From Clostridiales bacterium (lineage in GTDB: Bacteria; Bacillota; Clostridia; Christensenellales; Borkfalkiaceae), in assembly GCA_015069485.1 (NCBI GenBank), contig SVIM01000003.1, forward strand, positions 1-64,000: a stretch of DNA of 64,000 nucleotides, given 5' to 3'. A program made the translations under genes and the position numbers. The notes beneath the pieces were generated by a model. The model did not search any database, was not told the DNA's origin, and saw nothing but the letters and a program-made list of their open reading frames with translations. Every line of letters starts with the position of its first letter. Position 1 is the stretch's first letter. Of this stretch, positions 27,477 to 35,189 are shown piece after piece.

Positions 27477-27602
27477 TATTTGCAAAAAAATTTTGCCAAA
27501 ATTATCTATAAGTGGTGGTAACGCTTAATTTTACGCTTAAATAAAATATAATGGCGAGCGCAAAAATACGCTCGCCACCCAAAAGAAATTTAATTGATTT
27601 TA
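27471..27602. repeat. Direct repeat copy 1 flanking the lipoprotein at 27600
   Basis: The ~131-bp segment recurs at 28219-28349 with three differences and one indel. It runs from the -35 box of the downstream gene through a GGTGGTAACG block and the ATGGCGAGCG...CGCTCGCCA terminator hairpin (27552-27577) to the stop codon of the upstream gene. Each copy thus carries one gene's stop, 3' UTR and terminator and the next gene's -35. Confidence 0.9.
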
Positions 27603-28121
27603 AATTCGATAGGTTGTAAAAATATAAATTTTTTGTGATTGATAAATCATTATTATTTCGGCATCTCTTGTAGATTTTTCATCCGCATCCGTAGCGCCGT
27701 CAATATATTTATAAAACCACTCGTAAGGCTTTGTTAAATCAAATTTGTATTCCGTATCTATTTCGCTTTCCGAAATTTTTTCGCCGTCAAAGCTCTGTTC
27801 TAATATATGAGTAACTGTGCTTTCAAATTCGGCATCCTTCGTTTGAGAAAATTCGCTAACAAATTCTTCGTTCCCTTCGGTCGTTTGATAAACATGATAA
27901 CTGGTACCTTCGCCTGCAAACCCGCCTAACGAGCCTTGGTTGTAGTACACAGCCTTCCACCCTTGGGGAATTTCGATTTGAAACCTTTCGTAAATTGAGT
28001 CGCGATAGTCCTTAGGCAGTAAATCCGCAAAATAACAGGTTGCAAACACACAAACGGGAACGATTAATATAAACAGCAATATTTTTAAAATGCTTATAAT
28101 AACATTAGAAGCTTTACTCAT
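27600..28121 (-). CDS. Membrane-anchored small protein, distant relative of lipoproteins A and B
   Basis: The 173-residue protein has an N-terminal hydrophobic segment (ILKILLFILIVPVCVFATCYF) and no clean lipobox, though Cys28 could be one. The mature part parallels lipoproteins A and B: IEIPQGWKAVYYNQGS for their VQLPQGG block, HVYQTTEGNEEFVSEFSQTKDAEFE for their EPTEYIADFSYEESEE block, and a C-terminal LIYQSQKIYIFTTY-like strand for IYRPETLQLYV. The relation is by block order and is not strong in identity. It has its own promoter (28196-28224) and terminator and lies between direct repeats. Function is unknown. Confidence 0.7.
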   Translation of the reverse strand: MSKASNVIISILKILLFILIVPVCVFATCYFADLLPKDYRDSIYERFQIEIPQGWKAVYYNQGSLGGFAGEGTSYHVYQTTEGNEEFVSEFSQTKDAEFESTVTHILEQSFDGEKISESEIDTEYKFDLTKPYEWFYKYIDGATDADEKSTRDAEIIMIYQSQKIYIFTTYRI

Positions 28122-28195
28122 AAACCCTTTTCCTCCTACTTTATTTCGATTGATAAATTATTGTTTAAATTTTTTACCAAGCTTATCGTATGCCT

Positions 28196-28224
28196 ATAAT
28201 ACCATATTTTAACAACCTTGTCAA
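28196..28224 (-). promoter_or_regulatory. Promoter of the small protein at 27600
   Basis: Minus-strand TTGACA (28219-28224), 17-nt spacer, TATTAT (28196-28201). The -35 is in the direct repeat and the -10 lies outside it. Confidence 0.75.
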
Positions 28225-28349
28225 TATTTGCAAAAAAATTTACCAAAATTATCTATAAGTGGTGGTAACGCTTAATTTTACGCTTAAATAAAATATGATG
28301 GCGAGCGCAAAAATACGCTCGCCATCCAAAAGAAATTTAATTGATTTTA
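28219..28349. repeat. Direct repeat copy 2 (3' UTR and terminator of the GH3 gene)
   Basis: Same ~131-bp segment as 27471-27602, here starting at the stop codon of the GH3 gene, through the GATGGCGAGCG...CGCTCGCCATC hairpin (28299-28325), to the -35 of the small-protein gene. Confidence 0.9.
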
Positions 28350-31325
28350 TTTTGCGCTTTGTTCTGCCTTGATGCGCTTTTTAAACTTTACCGATTTAAC
28401 GATACAGATAGTAAGGCAAAGCGCGAAGAGCGCAACGCTTATACCTATATACATATAAAGGGTGTTTATAATAGGCAAGCTTACCGCCTTTACCGTAGTG
28501 TTAGGGCCTATGCCGTTCATTGCGTTGCTATGGCCGATTGCGTATAAGTTATAACGGCAAGCGTCCATCATTCTGGTTACGATATAAGCGTCCGTTTTTG
28601 CAGGGCCTAAATCCTCGTAGATATACGAAAGCATATTGTCGAAGGTGGTTACGCCTGCAACTACGCCGTCTAATACGTTAACGTTTTGAACGAGGCAGTT
28701 ATCGGTTATTTGCATACCGTCGCAATCCCATTCGCCACGCAATATGTTGGTCATAAGGTTTGCGTTACCGCCCGACCAAGTAGTACCCCAGCGGGTATAA
28801 GCCGTCATAACGCCGTTTGCGCCAGACTTTTCGATAGGCATTTGGTATGCCTTTAAATAAATTTCACGCGCGGCTTGTTCGTTTATCCAAACGCCTAAGC
28901 CCATACGCTGCTGTTCGCTATCGTTTAACGCAAAGTGCTTAATTAAAACGCCAACGCCCTTTTCTTTAAGGCCAGCCGCTTCAGCCGCGCCCATTGCGCC
29001 GGAAAGGAAGCCGTCTTCGGAATAATATTCAAAGTTGCGTCCGCCGTAAGGGGTACGGTGGATGTTACTGCCAAAGCCGTATAGGAAGGAAACGCCGGTA
29101 GCCAAGCAGTCTTCGCCGATACATCTGCCTACCTCTTTAATAAGGTCGGTATTAAAGGTTGCCGCCATAACGTCTTCGGAGGTAAACGCAGTTGCCTTTG
29201 CGCCTGAGCCTGCGCCAAATAAGGTTGTGGTTAAGCCTTGAGGGCCGTTTTCGTCACGGGTGCCGGGGGCTTGCACGGATTCTACGGGGTGCGTCCAATG
29301 GAAGCTGTCGCCGATTAATTTACGCATTTCTTCAAAGGACATTTGCGAAACTAAATCCTTCCATAACTGATGGTCAACGTCGTCTTTAGCCTCTTCGTTT
29401 TGCATAACCTCGTATAAGGTTAAGCCGTGGTCCTGTTCAAGCTCGGGCATCTCTACGCCCTTATGCTCGTCTTTGTTATACTGTACGTCCTGTAGGTCTG
29501 CAACCATTTCTTCAGTTAAGGTTACGGTTGCGGGAACGATATTATCTAAAGCCGCCCAGTTAGAACGCTTTATATATTCAACGGAGTTTTCGCCCCTGCC
29601 ACTATAAAGGTTGATATCTGCTTGAGAAAGCTGATTTACGATTTCGTATCCGCTTGCAGAAACGGAATAGGTTTGCGCGTCGTATTCCTCTTCCCAGCCG
29701 TAAACTAAGCTTGCGTTACCTTCCGCATCCATTTTATTTTCGGTATTAGCGGGGGTATATCCCTTTGCGGCGAGAATATTATTCGTCGCTTCGTGAGAGG
29801 AGGTTGCGGCGGTTAAATAATATTTGCCTTCGTCTAAAATATAAGTGCCTGCCGTTTGATAGTCGTAGGAAGCAAGATCTCTTCTTTCAATTTCGATATT
29901 CAAGGTTTGGCTTTCACCAACCGCTAACTTTTGGGTTTTGCCAAAGCCAACCAAGCTTACTGCAGATTTTTCAACTGCCTTTTCGGCACCGTAATAGTAG
30001 GGGGATTGTGCGTAAATTTGCACGGTTTCCTTTGCGGCTACCTCGTAAGGGCCGTTGTTGGTTACGGTTACGCTTACGGTGAATTTATCAGTTTCTTCAC
30101 TGTACGCTACGCTAAAATCGCTATATTCGAAATTAGTGTAGGATAAGCCGTAGCCGAAGGGGAACGCCACTTCTTCGCCGTAATTAAAGTTACCTACGTT
30201 GGCCGTTCCTAAAACGTAATCCTCGTATCTCGTTTCGTAATACTTATAGCCTACGTAAATGCCTTCTTGGTAAACCATATACCATTGCGCGTTACCGTTT
30301 TTAACGCCTAAGGCTTGCGCGTTGGCGTATTGCTGGGCCACGGAGTTTTTCATTGCCGCGGAAGAATAGTTATCGTAGCAATATATATCTGCCAAGCTTC
30401 CGGAAGGAACGACGTCGCCCGCAATAATGTTAGCAACTGCGGCAATACCTCTTTGACCAACGTCGCCAATCCACATACAAGCGTCAACCTCGTAATTGCT
30501 ATTAGCCAAGAAGTCAACCTGTAAAGCGTTTGCCGAGTTGATGAGCACGGTTATGCTATTAATTTTACCGCTACGCTTTAATTCGGTTACGCCCTTTAAT
30601 AAATCCTGTTCGTCTTTGTTTAACGCAAGGTAGTTATCGCCGTCGCCTAAGGTGTGGTCGTAGGTTAAGTCGCTACCTTCGCCGCCTACCCTTGAAAATA
30701 CCACGATTGCGTCAGTACCGGTTGCGGAGCTTAGCGTATTTTCGTCGTAAACGCTCCAAGGAACTTCAACTACGGAAGCCCCCTCTAAGCTTACCATACC
30801 GCCCGCAGACCTTTGATACGCGCTACCTGCGCCTTGGGTATAAAAATCCCAAAGGGTTGTGTTTACGTTAAAGCCTGCCGAGGTTAGCGCGTCCTTTAAG
30901 TTTACTGCCGTGCTTGAATCGACGTTGCCCGAGCCCGTGCCACCGTAAATTAAATTTACGCTTGAATTAGAAAAGCAGCTAACGGTATTGCCCTTTTGTA
31001 AGGGTAAGCAACCGTCGTTTTTTAAAAGCGCAGCGCCTTCTTCTTCAACCTGTTCGCATATTTCTTCGCCGTAAGCGAGTCTTTCATCTTCATTAGCAAA
31101 AGCCGATTTGTAAATTACGGCGTTTTCGTCGTAGTTTTCAATTTCCCAAAACTTACCGTTTAGCATAATTGCAAAGGTGTTGTCGAACATAGAAACCACT
31201 ACTACCGCCAAAACCATAATTACGGATATTATACCCGTTAAAATGGACAAGCCCTTCCAAGGTCTTGTTGCGCGCTTTTTATAACGCTTATTTGCTTTTT
31301 TGAGTAACTTTTCTTCCTTCGTCAT
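28347..31325 (-). CDS. Membrane-anchored GH3 glycosidase with permuted domain order
   Basis: The 992-residue protein has one membrane helix near residues 25-47 and another near 950-972, so the catalytic part is held outside the cell. The GH3 C-terminal-type alpha/beta domain comes first (EGAALLKNDGCLPLQ, IVVFSRVGGEGSD), then an Fn3-like domain (GPYEVAAKETVQIYAQSP), then the TIM-barrel domain with GFGSNIHRTPYGGRNFEYYSEDG, KHFALNDSEQQR and the nucleophile Asp near residue 875 in MQITDN. Permuted GH3 enzymes are known among gut Firmicutes, mostly as beta-glucosidases. The sugar specificity here is not readable. It is monocistronic, with a palindrome at its transcription start. Confidence 0.92.
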   Translation of the reverse strand: MTKEEKLLKKANKRYKKRATRPWKGLSILTGIISVIMVLAVVVVSMFDNTFAIMLNGKFWEIENYDENAVIYKSAFANEDERLAYGEEICEQVEEEGAALLKNDGCLPLQKGNTVSCFSNSSVNLIYGGTGSGNVDSSTAVNLKDALTSAGFNVNTTLWDFYTQGAGSAYQRSAGGMVSLEGASVVEVPWSVYDENTLSSATGTDAIVVFSRVGGEGSDLTYDHTLGDGDNYLALNKDEQDLLKGVTELKRSGKINSITVLINSANALQVDFLANSNYEVDACMWIGDVGQRGIAAVANIIAGDVVPSGSLADIYCYDNYSSAAMKNSVAQQYANAQALGVKNGNAQWYMVYQEGIYVGYKYYETRYEDYVLGTANVGNFNYGEEVAFPFGYGLSYTNFEYSDFSVAYSEETDKFTVSVTVTNNGPYEVAAKETVQIYAQSPYYYGAEKAVEKSAVSLVGFGKTQKLAVGESQTLNIEIERRDLASYDYQTAGTYILDEGKYYLTAATSSHEATNNILAAKGYTPANTENKMDAEGNASLVYGWEEEYDAQTYSVSASGYEIVNQLSQADINLYSGRGENSVEYIKRSNWAALDNIVPATVTLTEEMVADLQDVQYNKDEHKGVEMPELEQDHGLTLYEVMQNEEAKDDVDHQLWKDLVSQMSFEEMRKLIGDSFHWTHPVESVQAPGTRDENGPQGLTTTLFGAGSGAKATAFTSEDVMAATFNTDLIKEVGRCIGEDCLATGVSFLYGFGSNIHRTPYGGRNFEYYSEDGFLSGAMGAAEAAGLKEKGVGVLIKHFALNDSEQQRMGLGVWINEQAAREIYLKAYQMPIEKSGANGVMTAYTRWGTTWSGGNANLMTNILRGEWDCDGMQITDNCLVQNVNVLDGVVAGVTTFDNMLSYIYEDLGPAKTDAYIVTRMMDACRYNLYAIGHSNAMNGIGPNTTVKAVSLPIINTLYMYIGISVALFALCLTICIVKSVKFKKRIKAEQSAK

Positions 31326-31350
31326 AAAAATTATCCCTCTTATTTTATTA

Positions 31351-31399
31351 TGAGCTAAAGCTCAATAATTATTATACCATCTAATATTGTACTTTTCAA
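31351..31399 (-). promoter_or_regulatory. Promoter and palindromic site upstream of the GH3 gene
   Basis: Minus-strand TTGAAA (31394-31399), 17-nt spacer, TATAAT (31371-31376). A perfect palindrome TGAGCTAAAGCTCA (31351-31364) sits right at the expected transcription start and could be an operator for a sugar-responsive repressor. Operator function is inferred. Confidence 0.7.
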
Positions 31400-31489
31400 T
31401 ACCTTTTTTACTTTTTTTTATTGCAAAAGCTTTGTTTTTGTTTTTAAACGGCGTTTTTGCGGTTGGAAAGGTTATAAATACACGAGTTT

Positions 31490-31694
31490 GCTATGTAACG
31501 GGTGTCGGCTTTGCTATGTATATGGCTTTGATATGCAACGAATATGCGGCTTTGTATGTATATAGCTTTAGTGCAACGGGCACTCGGGTTGCTATGTAAC
31601 GGGCACTCGGGTTGCTACGTAACGGGCACTCGGGTTGCTACGTAACGGGCACTCGGGTTGCTATGTAACGGGCACTCGGGTTGCTATGTAACGG
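31490..31694. repeat. 23-bp tandem repeat array
   Basis: Five contiguous copies of a 23-bp unit (AACGGGCACTCGGGTTGCTA plus T/CGT) occupy 31575-31689, with a partial sixth. The only variation is T or C near the unit end. Diverged units with the same TTGCTATGTAACGGG and GGCTTTG words precede it from about 31490. There are no spacers, so it is not a CRISPR array. The stretch lies between two minus-strand genes and has no plausible frame. Confidence 0.9.
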
Positions 31695-31810
31695 TAAAAT
31701 TATGGCATAGCAAAAAAGTTTTGCTATGCCGCCAAAACGCAGTATAAAACGCCCTATAATAAGATTTATGCAAAATTAAATTTTTGCGCCACTTTTTTGT
31801 GCAAAACCGT

Positions 31811-31918
31811 TGTGCCAACCTGTTGCGCTGACCTGTCGAACCGCTTTTTTACGATTAAGTATTGTACCAACCTGTTGCGCTGACCAGTTGCGCTGACCAG
31901 TCGAACCGCTTTTTTACG
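31811..31918. repeat. Direct repeats with ACCTGTTGCGCTGACC core
   Basis: ACCTGTTGCGCTGACC, then GTCGAACCGCTTTTTTACG, occurs twice (about 31811-31852 and 31863-31918). The second copy has an extra CAGTTGCGCTGAC unit. The TTTTTT tracts are on the plus strand, opposite to the flanking genes. The region just ahead (31695-31810) is AT-rich and featureless. Confidence 0.75.
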
Positions 31919-31923
31919 CCCAC

Positions 31924-32358
31924 CTATTTTAAAAATTTATTTAAATTAGATGCGTCTAATTGCCACTCGTGCTTGCTTCTTTCACGGTGAATTGCGTTCG
32001 CTTCGCCAAGCGCCTTTTTATATTCGGCGTAGGTTGCACCGTTTACCTTTTTGTAGTGCTCGATTGCAAAATCCTCCCTGCCCATAAGCTGAGTGCGACC
32101 GATATGTATAACCTCGTGACAGCTTTTGCAAACGGCAATTATATTTGAAAGGCTTTGTATTTTGTTTTTATCGTCGTATTCCCATTGCTCGTGCGCTTCT
32201 AAACGCCTCGTAGGCTCGGAGCAAATCATACACCTTCCGTTTGCCCTTGCATACGCCTTTTTGCGAATAGTATCCCATACCTCGGGGGGAAGCGCCGTGC
32301 GTAAATTAGAATACCAACAGCTTTCAGGAACAAGCTCAAAATTTAATTTAATACCCAT
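31924..32358 (-). CDS. HNH endonuclease domain protein
   Basis: The 144-residue protein has a zinc-stabilised HNH fold: CMICSEP (first Cys pair), RLEAHEQWEYDD (catalytic His region), and ICVSKSCHEVIH-type second part, read as VCKSCHEVIHIG. Such small HNH proteins nick or cut DNA in restriction, phage or mobile-element settings. No partner methylase or terminase is next to it. It lies 140 nt downstream of the RHH regulator gene and may share its transcript, but the gap is long enough for its own promoter. Confidence 0.88.
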   Translation of the reverse strand: MGIKLNFELVPESCWYSNLRTALPPEVWDTIRKKAYARANGRCMICSEPTRRLEAHEQWEYDDKNKIQSLSNIIAVCKSCHEVIHIGRTQLMGREDFAIEHYKKVNGATYAEYKKALGEANAIHRERSKHEWQLDASNLNKFLK

Positions 32359-32497
32359 ATATCCCTTAATTAACGCATTTTTTGAATTATTTTACACCCT
32401 TAAAGGCGTTAATTTTTTCCGTTTTATTTCTTCTAATTCTTTCTTTAAGCATATTTGCCTGCTTTTGCCCGGCTTTTTTACTTAAATTTTATAATAT

Positions 32498-32686
32498 TTA
32501 ATCCTCTTTTTGTAATTGCCCACCATATATGCCCGATTTATTGCCCTTTCGCTTACAGACGCTTTGCGTTAAAATATATTCTATTTGTCCGTTTATAGAA
32601 CGAAATTCGTCCTGCGCCCAGCGCTCTAATTCAGCATAAAGCTCTGCAGAAATTCGCAAAGGGATTTGCTTTTTATCGTTTTTCAT
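32498..32686 (-). CDS. Arc-type ribbon-helix-helix DNA-binding protein
   Basis: The 62-residue protein starts KKQIPLRISAELYAELERWAQDEFRSINGQIEYIL, the beta strand plus two helices of Arc/MetJ-like repressors. In this fold the strand pair contacts DNA as a dimer. It lies 75 nt downstream of the SPFH gene on the same strand. The SPFH promoter carries two copies of TGATATCA at its start, a suitable operator, so the protein probably represses its own operon. No toxin-like partner is evident. Confidence 0.85.
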   Translation of the reverse strand: MKNDKKQIPLRISAELYAELERWAQDEFRSINGQIEYILTQSVCKRKGNKSGIYGGQLQKED

Positions 32687-32761
32687 ATTTACACCGCTTA
32701 AAAGCCTGTTGCGATTTTTTAATAACGCTCGCCCTTTTTAAAGGCTTTGGCTTTTTTATTT

Positions 32762-33709
32762 TTAATATAAAGAACCGCTATTTACTATTGGCTGAGCATC
32801 CTTATTTCCGCAAAGCACCACTAAAAGATTTGATACCATTTGCGCCCTTCTTTCGTCGTCTAATTCTACGATATTGTTTTCCGAAAGCTTATTAAGCGCC
32901 ATTTCTACCATAGATACCGCGCCGTCAACGATCTTTTGGCGAGCGGCAATAATCGCCGCAGCTTGCTGGCGTTGAAGCATTGCAGCCGCAATTTCAGGCG
33001 CGTAGGCAAGGTGACTTATTCTCGCTTCTAAAATCTCAATACCTGCAAGCTCTACCCTTTCTTGAAGCTCTGTCTTTAAAATTTCGGCAACCTCTTGCGA
33101 AGAACCGCGAAGGGATTTTTCGTCGCCGTTATCAGATACGTCGTAAGGGTATTGCCTTGCAACCTGACGGATTGCAGAATCGCATTGAGTAGAAACGAAG
33201 CTTTCGTAGTTTTCTACGCAGAAAACCGCCTTGGCCGCGTCAGTTATTTTCCAAATTACTACTACACCGATTTCGATAGGGTTACCTTCTTGGTCGTTTA
33301 CCTTTTGCTTGTCGTTGTTTAAGGTCATAGCCTTTAGCGAAACCTTTTTGTTTATAAGCTTTTTAATTTCAAGCGCGCCTTCGTTAGTGCCACTCGTTAC
33401 CGCAGCGCAGAAGGGGTTGACGAAGAAAAATCCGTCGTCGCAAATAGTGCCGTAATAATTGCCAAACAAGGTTAAAACGAAGGCTTCGTTGGGGGCTAAA
33501 ACCTTAAAGCCGTTTATGCAAATAGAAGCGGCAACTACGATTAAAATGCCTGCGATACATATTAATACGCCAAGGTCTTGGCCGTAATCAGCCATAACCC
33601 CGCCGCCTATAATGCAGCCTAAGCCCAAAATAAACGCGACGATAACCACAAAAAGCATAGCAAATCCGTTTGCGGCTTTAAGTACTCTGTCTTGAATTTC
33701 CGTGTTCAT
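32762..33709 (-). CDS. SPFH/band 7 (stomatin-prohibitin-like) membrane protein
   Basis: The start is ATG 33709 ([15 protein letters not shown]), fixed by AAGGAG eight nt before it. An upstream in-frame ATG at 33778 overlaps the promoter. Two membrane helices near residues 16-38 and 45-65 are followed by the SPFH domain ([82 protein letters not shown]). Bacterial SPFH proteins form membrane rings that organise lipid microdomains or control proteases. This short class often precedes an Arc-like gene, as here. Confidence 0.9.
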   Translation of the reverse strand: MNTEIQDRVLKAANGFAMLFVVIVAFILGLGCIIGGGVMADYGQDLGVLICIAGILIVVAASICINGFKVLAPNEAFVLTLFGNYYGTICDDGFFFVNPFCAAVTSGTNEGALEIKKLINKKVSLKAMTLNNDKQKVNDQEGNPIEIGVVVIWKITDAAKAVFCVENYESFVSTQCDSAIRQVARQYPYDVSDNGDEKSLRGSSQEVAEILKTELQERVELAGIEILEARISHLAYAPEIAAAMLQRQQAAAIIAARQKIVDGAVSMVEMALNKLSENNIVELDDERRAQMVSNLLVVLCGNKDAQPIVNSGSLY

Positions 33710-33724
33710 ATTTATAATCTCCTT

Positions 33725-33778
33725 TGATATCAATTTGATATCATATACATTATATATTATAAAAGAAAGTTTTGTCAA
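33725..33778 (-). promoter_or_regulatory. SPFH-RHH operon promoter with double TGATATCA operator
   Basis: Minus-strand TTGACA (33773-33778), 18-nt spacer, TATAAT (33749-33754). TGATATCA occurs at 33725-33732 and 33736-33743, making TGATATCAATTTGATATCA, itself palindromic. It lies at the predicted transcription start. Two 8-bp palindromes 11 nt apart suit two RHH dimers bound side by side. Confidence 0.75.
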
Positions 33779-33943
33779 TATAATTTTTTAAATTTAATGC
33801 TGCCATTATTAAATTTTTTGCCTTTACCTTTTATATTTAAAATTACCTCGCTAAAATATTTATTGAATATCGTTCAATTATATTAGTTTTTAATGTAATT
33901 TAATGCAAATTTATAAAATTTAGGAATTATTTTTATTTTGGTA

Positions 33944-33972
33944 TGGACAATCTTTTAATAATATGGTATAAT
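33944..33972 (+). promoter_or_regulatory. Promoter of the Gfo/Idh/MocA gene
   Basis: TGGACA (33944-33949), 17-nt spacer, TATAAT (33967-33972), 21 nt before the chosen start codon. Confidence 0.7.
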
Positions 33973-33993
33973 TACTTTAGCGAGGTTTTTTAT

Positions 33994-34959
33994 ATGAAGG
34001 AATTTGGTTGGGCCGTTATCGGCACGGGAAAAATTGCCGAAAAGGTTATTGGCGAAGCTATAAAGGCAGGCTGTGGCAAGGTTGTTGCCGTTTGGAACAG
34101 AACGAAAGAAAGGGCGCAAGAGTTTACTAAAAAATTTGGCGGATGCGCTTTTGACACGCCCGAGGAAGCCGTTTTAGCAAAAGGCGTTGAGGGCGTTTAT
34201 ATTGCAACCACGCACGATAAGCACGGCTACTTTACAAAGCTTTGCATAAATTTGGGCGTTCCCGTTCTTTGCGAAAAGCCATTTGCCGTAAACCTTAAGG
34301 AAGCTGAAGAGGTTTTTAATTTAGCGCGCGCCAAGGGCGTTTACGCAAGCGAAGCAATGTGGACCTGGCACAACAAAACCGCGCATACCGTAAGGGACTG
34401 GATTTTAAAGGGCGAGATAGGAAAAGTTAAAAGCTTTAAGGCAAGCTTTGCCGCGCCCATGTTAGCCTTTACCCATAACCCTCGCCTTACTTCCCCCCAG
34501 CTTATTGGCGGAGCGCTTTTGGATATAGGAATTTACCCCGTGCGCTACGCTTACGAGCTTTTTGGGCTTCCGCAGAAAATTACCTGCACGGGCAAGGTTA
34601 AAGGCGGTGTTGATATTGGCGAAAGCATTACTTTTGACTACGGCGATTTTAAGGCGGAGATGTTTTCTTCTATGGCGTCCCTTCGCGGTGAAGGGCTGAC
34701 GATCGTTGGCGAAAAGGGAAAGATTAGCGTACCGCTTTTCCATAAGGCCCACAGCGCAAGGCTTGTTAAAAAGCAGGGCAAGGGCGAAACCTTTTACGAT
34801 AAATCTTATCTGTACGCCACTCAGCTTTTAAACGTCGCAAACGAAATTAGAAGCGGTAAAAAGCAAAGCGATTTTTGTCCTATGCAAGCAACGCTTGACA
34901 CTATGGCTATTTTAGACGAGTGCCGTAAACAATTAGGCGTTAAATACCCCTGCGAATAA
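33994..34959 (+). CDS. Gfo/Idh/MocA-family NAD(P)-dependent oxidoreductase
   Basis: The start is ATG 33994, because the promoter occupies the region of the earlier in-frame ATG (33943). The 321-residue protein has an N-terminal Rossmann fold (WAVIGTGKIAEKV), then VAVWNRTKERA, the conserved GVYIATTHDKHG and CEKPFAVNLKEAEEV with the catalytic Lys in EKP. A C-terminal beta domain includes GGALLDIGIYPVRY, in which the D-x3-H/Y-type active residues fit. Such enzymes oxidise or epimerise sugars and inositols. The substrate is unknown. The gene stands alone. Confidence 0.9.
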   Translation: MKEFGWAVIGTGKIAEKVIGEAIKAGCGKVVAVWNRTKERAQEFTKKFGGCAFDTPEEAVLAKGVEGVYIATTHDKHGYFTKLCINLGVPVLCEKPFAVNLKEAEEVFNLARAKGVYASEAMWTWHNKTAHTVRDWILKGEIGKVKSFKASFAAPMLAFTHNPRLTSPQLIGGALLDIGIYPVRYAYELFGLPQKITCTGKVKGGVDIGESITFDYGDFKAEMFSSMASLRGEGLTIVGEKGKISVPLFHKAHSARLVKKQGKGETFYDKSYLYATQLLNVANEIRSGKKQSDFCPMQATLDTMAILDECRKQLGVKYPCE

Positions 34960-35125
34960 GGTTTTTTAAATAGCGCGTAATTTAAACTTACAAGCGTAAA
35001 AATTGCAACCTACGGCAAGATTGCGCGCAAACGACTTGCTTATCTTTTTTAATTTAATATCTTTAAAAAGCTCCCCCGTTGTGCGCTTTTGTTAGCAATA
35101 ATTTTAGCGTAAACCATAAAAAAAA

Positions 35126-35165
35126 GCCCCCGTAATATGCAATAACTAAGGCATATTACGGGGGC
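35126..35165. terminator. Bidirectional terminator between convergent genes
   Basis: A 15-bp perfect stem GCCCCCGTAATATGC / GCATATTACGGGGGC (35126-35140, 35151-35165) has A-rich sequence on one side and T-rich on the other. It serves the oxidoreductase and the LRR membrane protein. Confidence 0.85.
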
Positions 35166-35189
35166 AATTTAATTTTTACCAAATAAATA

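Noticed and set aside
31575..31694. CRISPR array
   Set aside because: The 23-bp units are directly adjacent with no unique spacers, and no cas gene is present.
32360..32497. 21-codon frame between RHH and HNH genes (MLKERIRRNKTEK)
   Set aside because: Only a weak AGGCA-like site precedes it, and Lys/Arg/Asn bias is expected from the AT-rich DNA.
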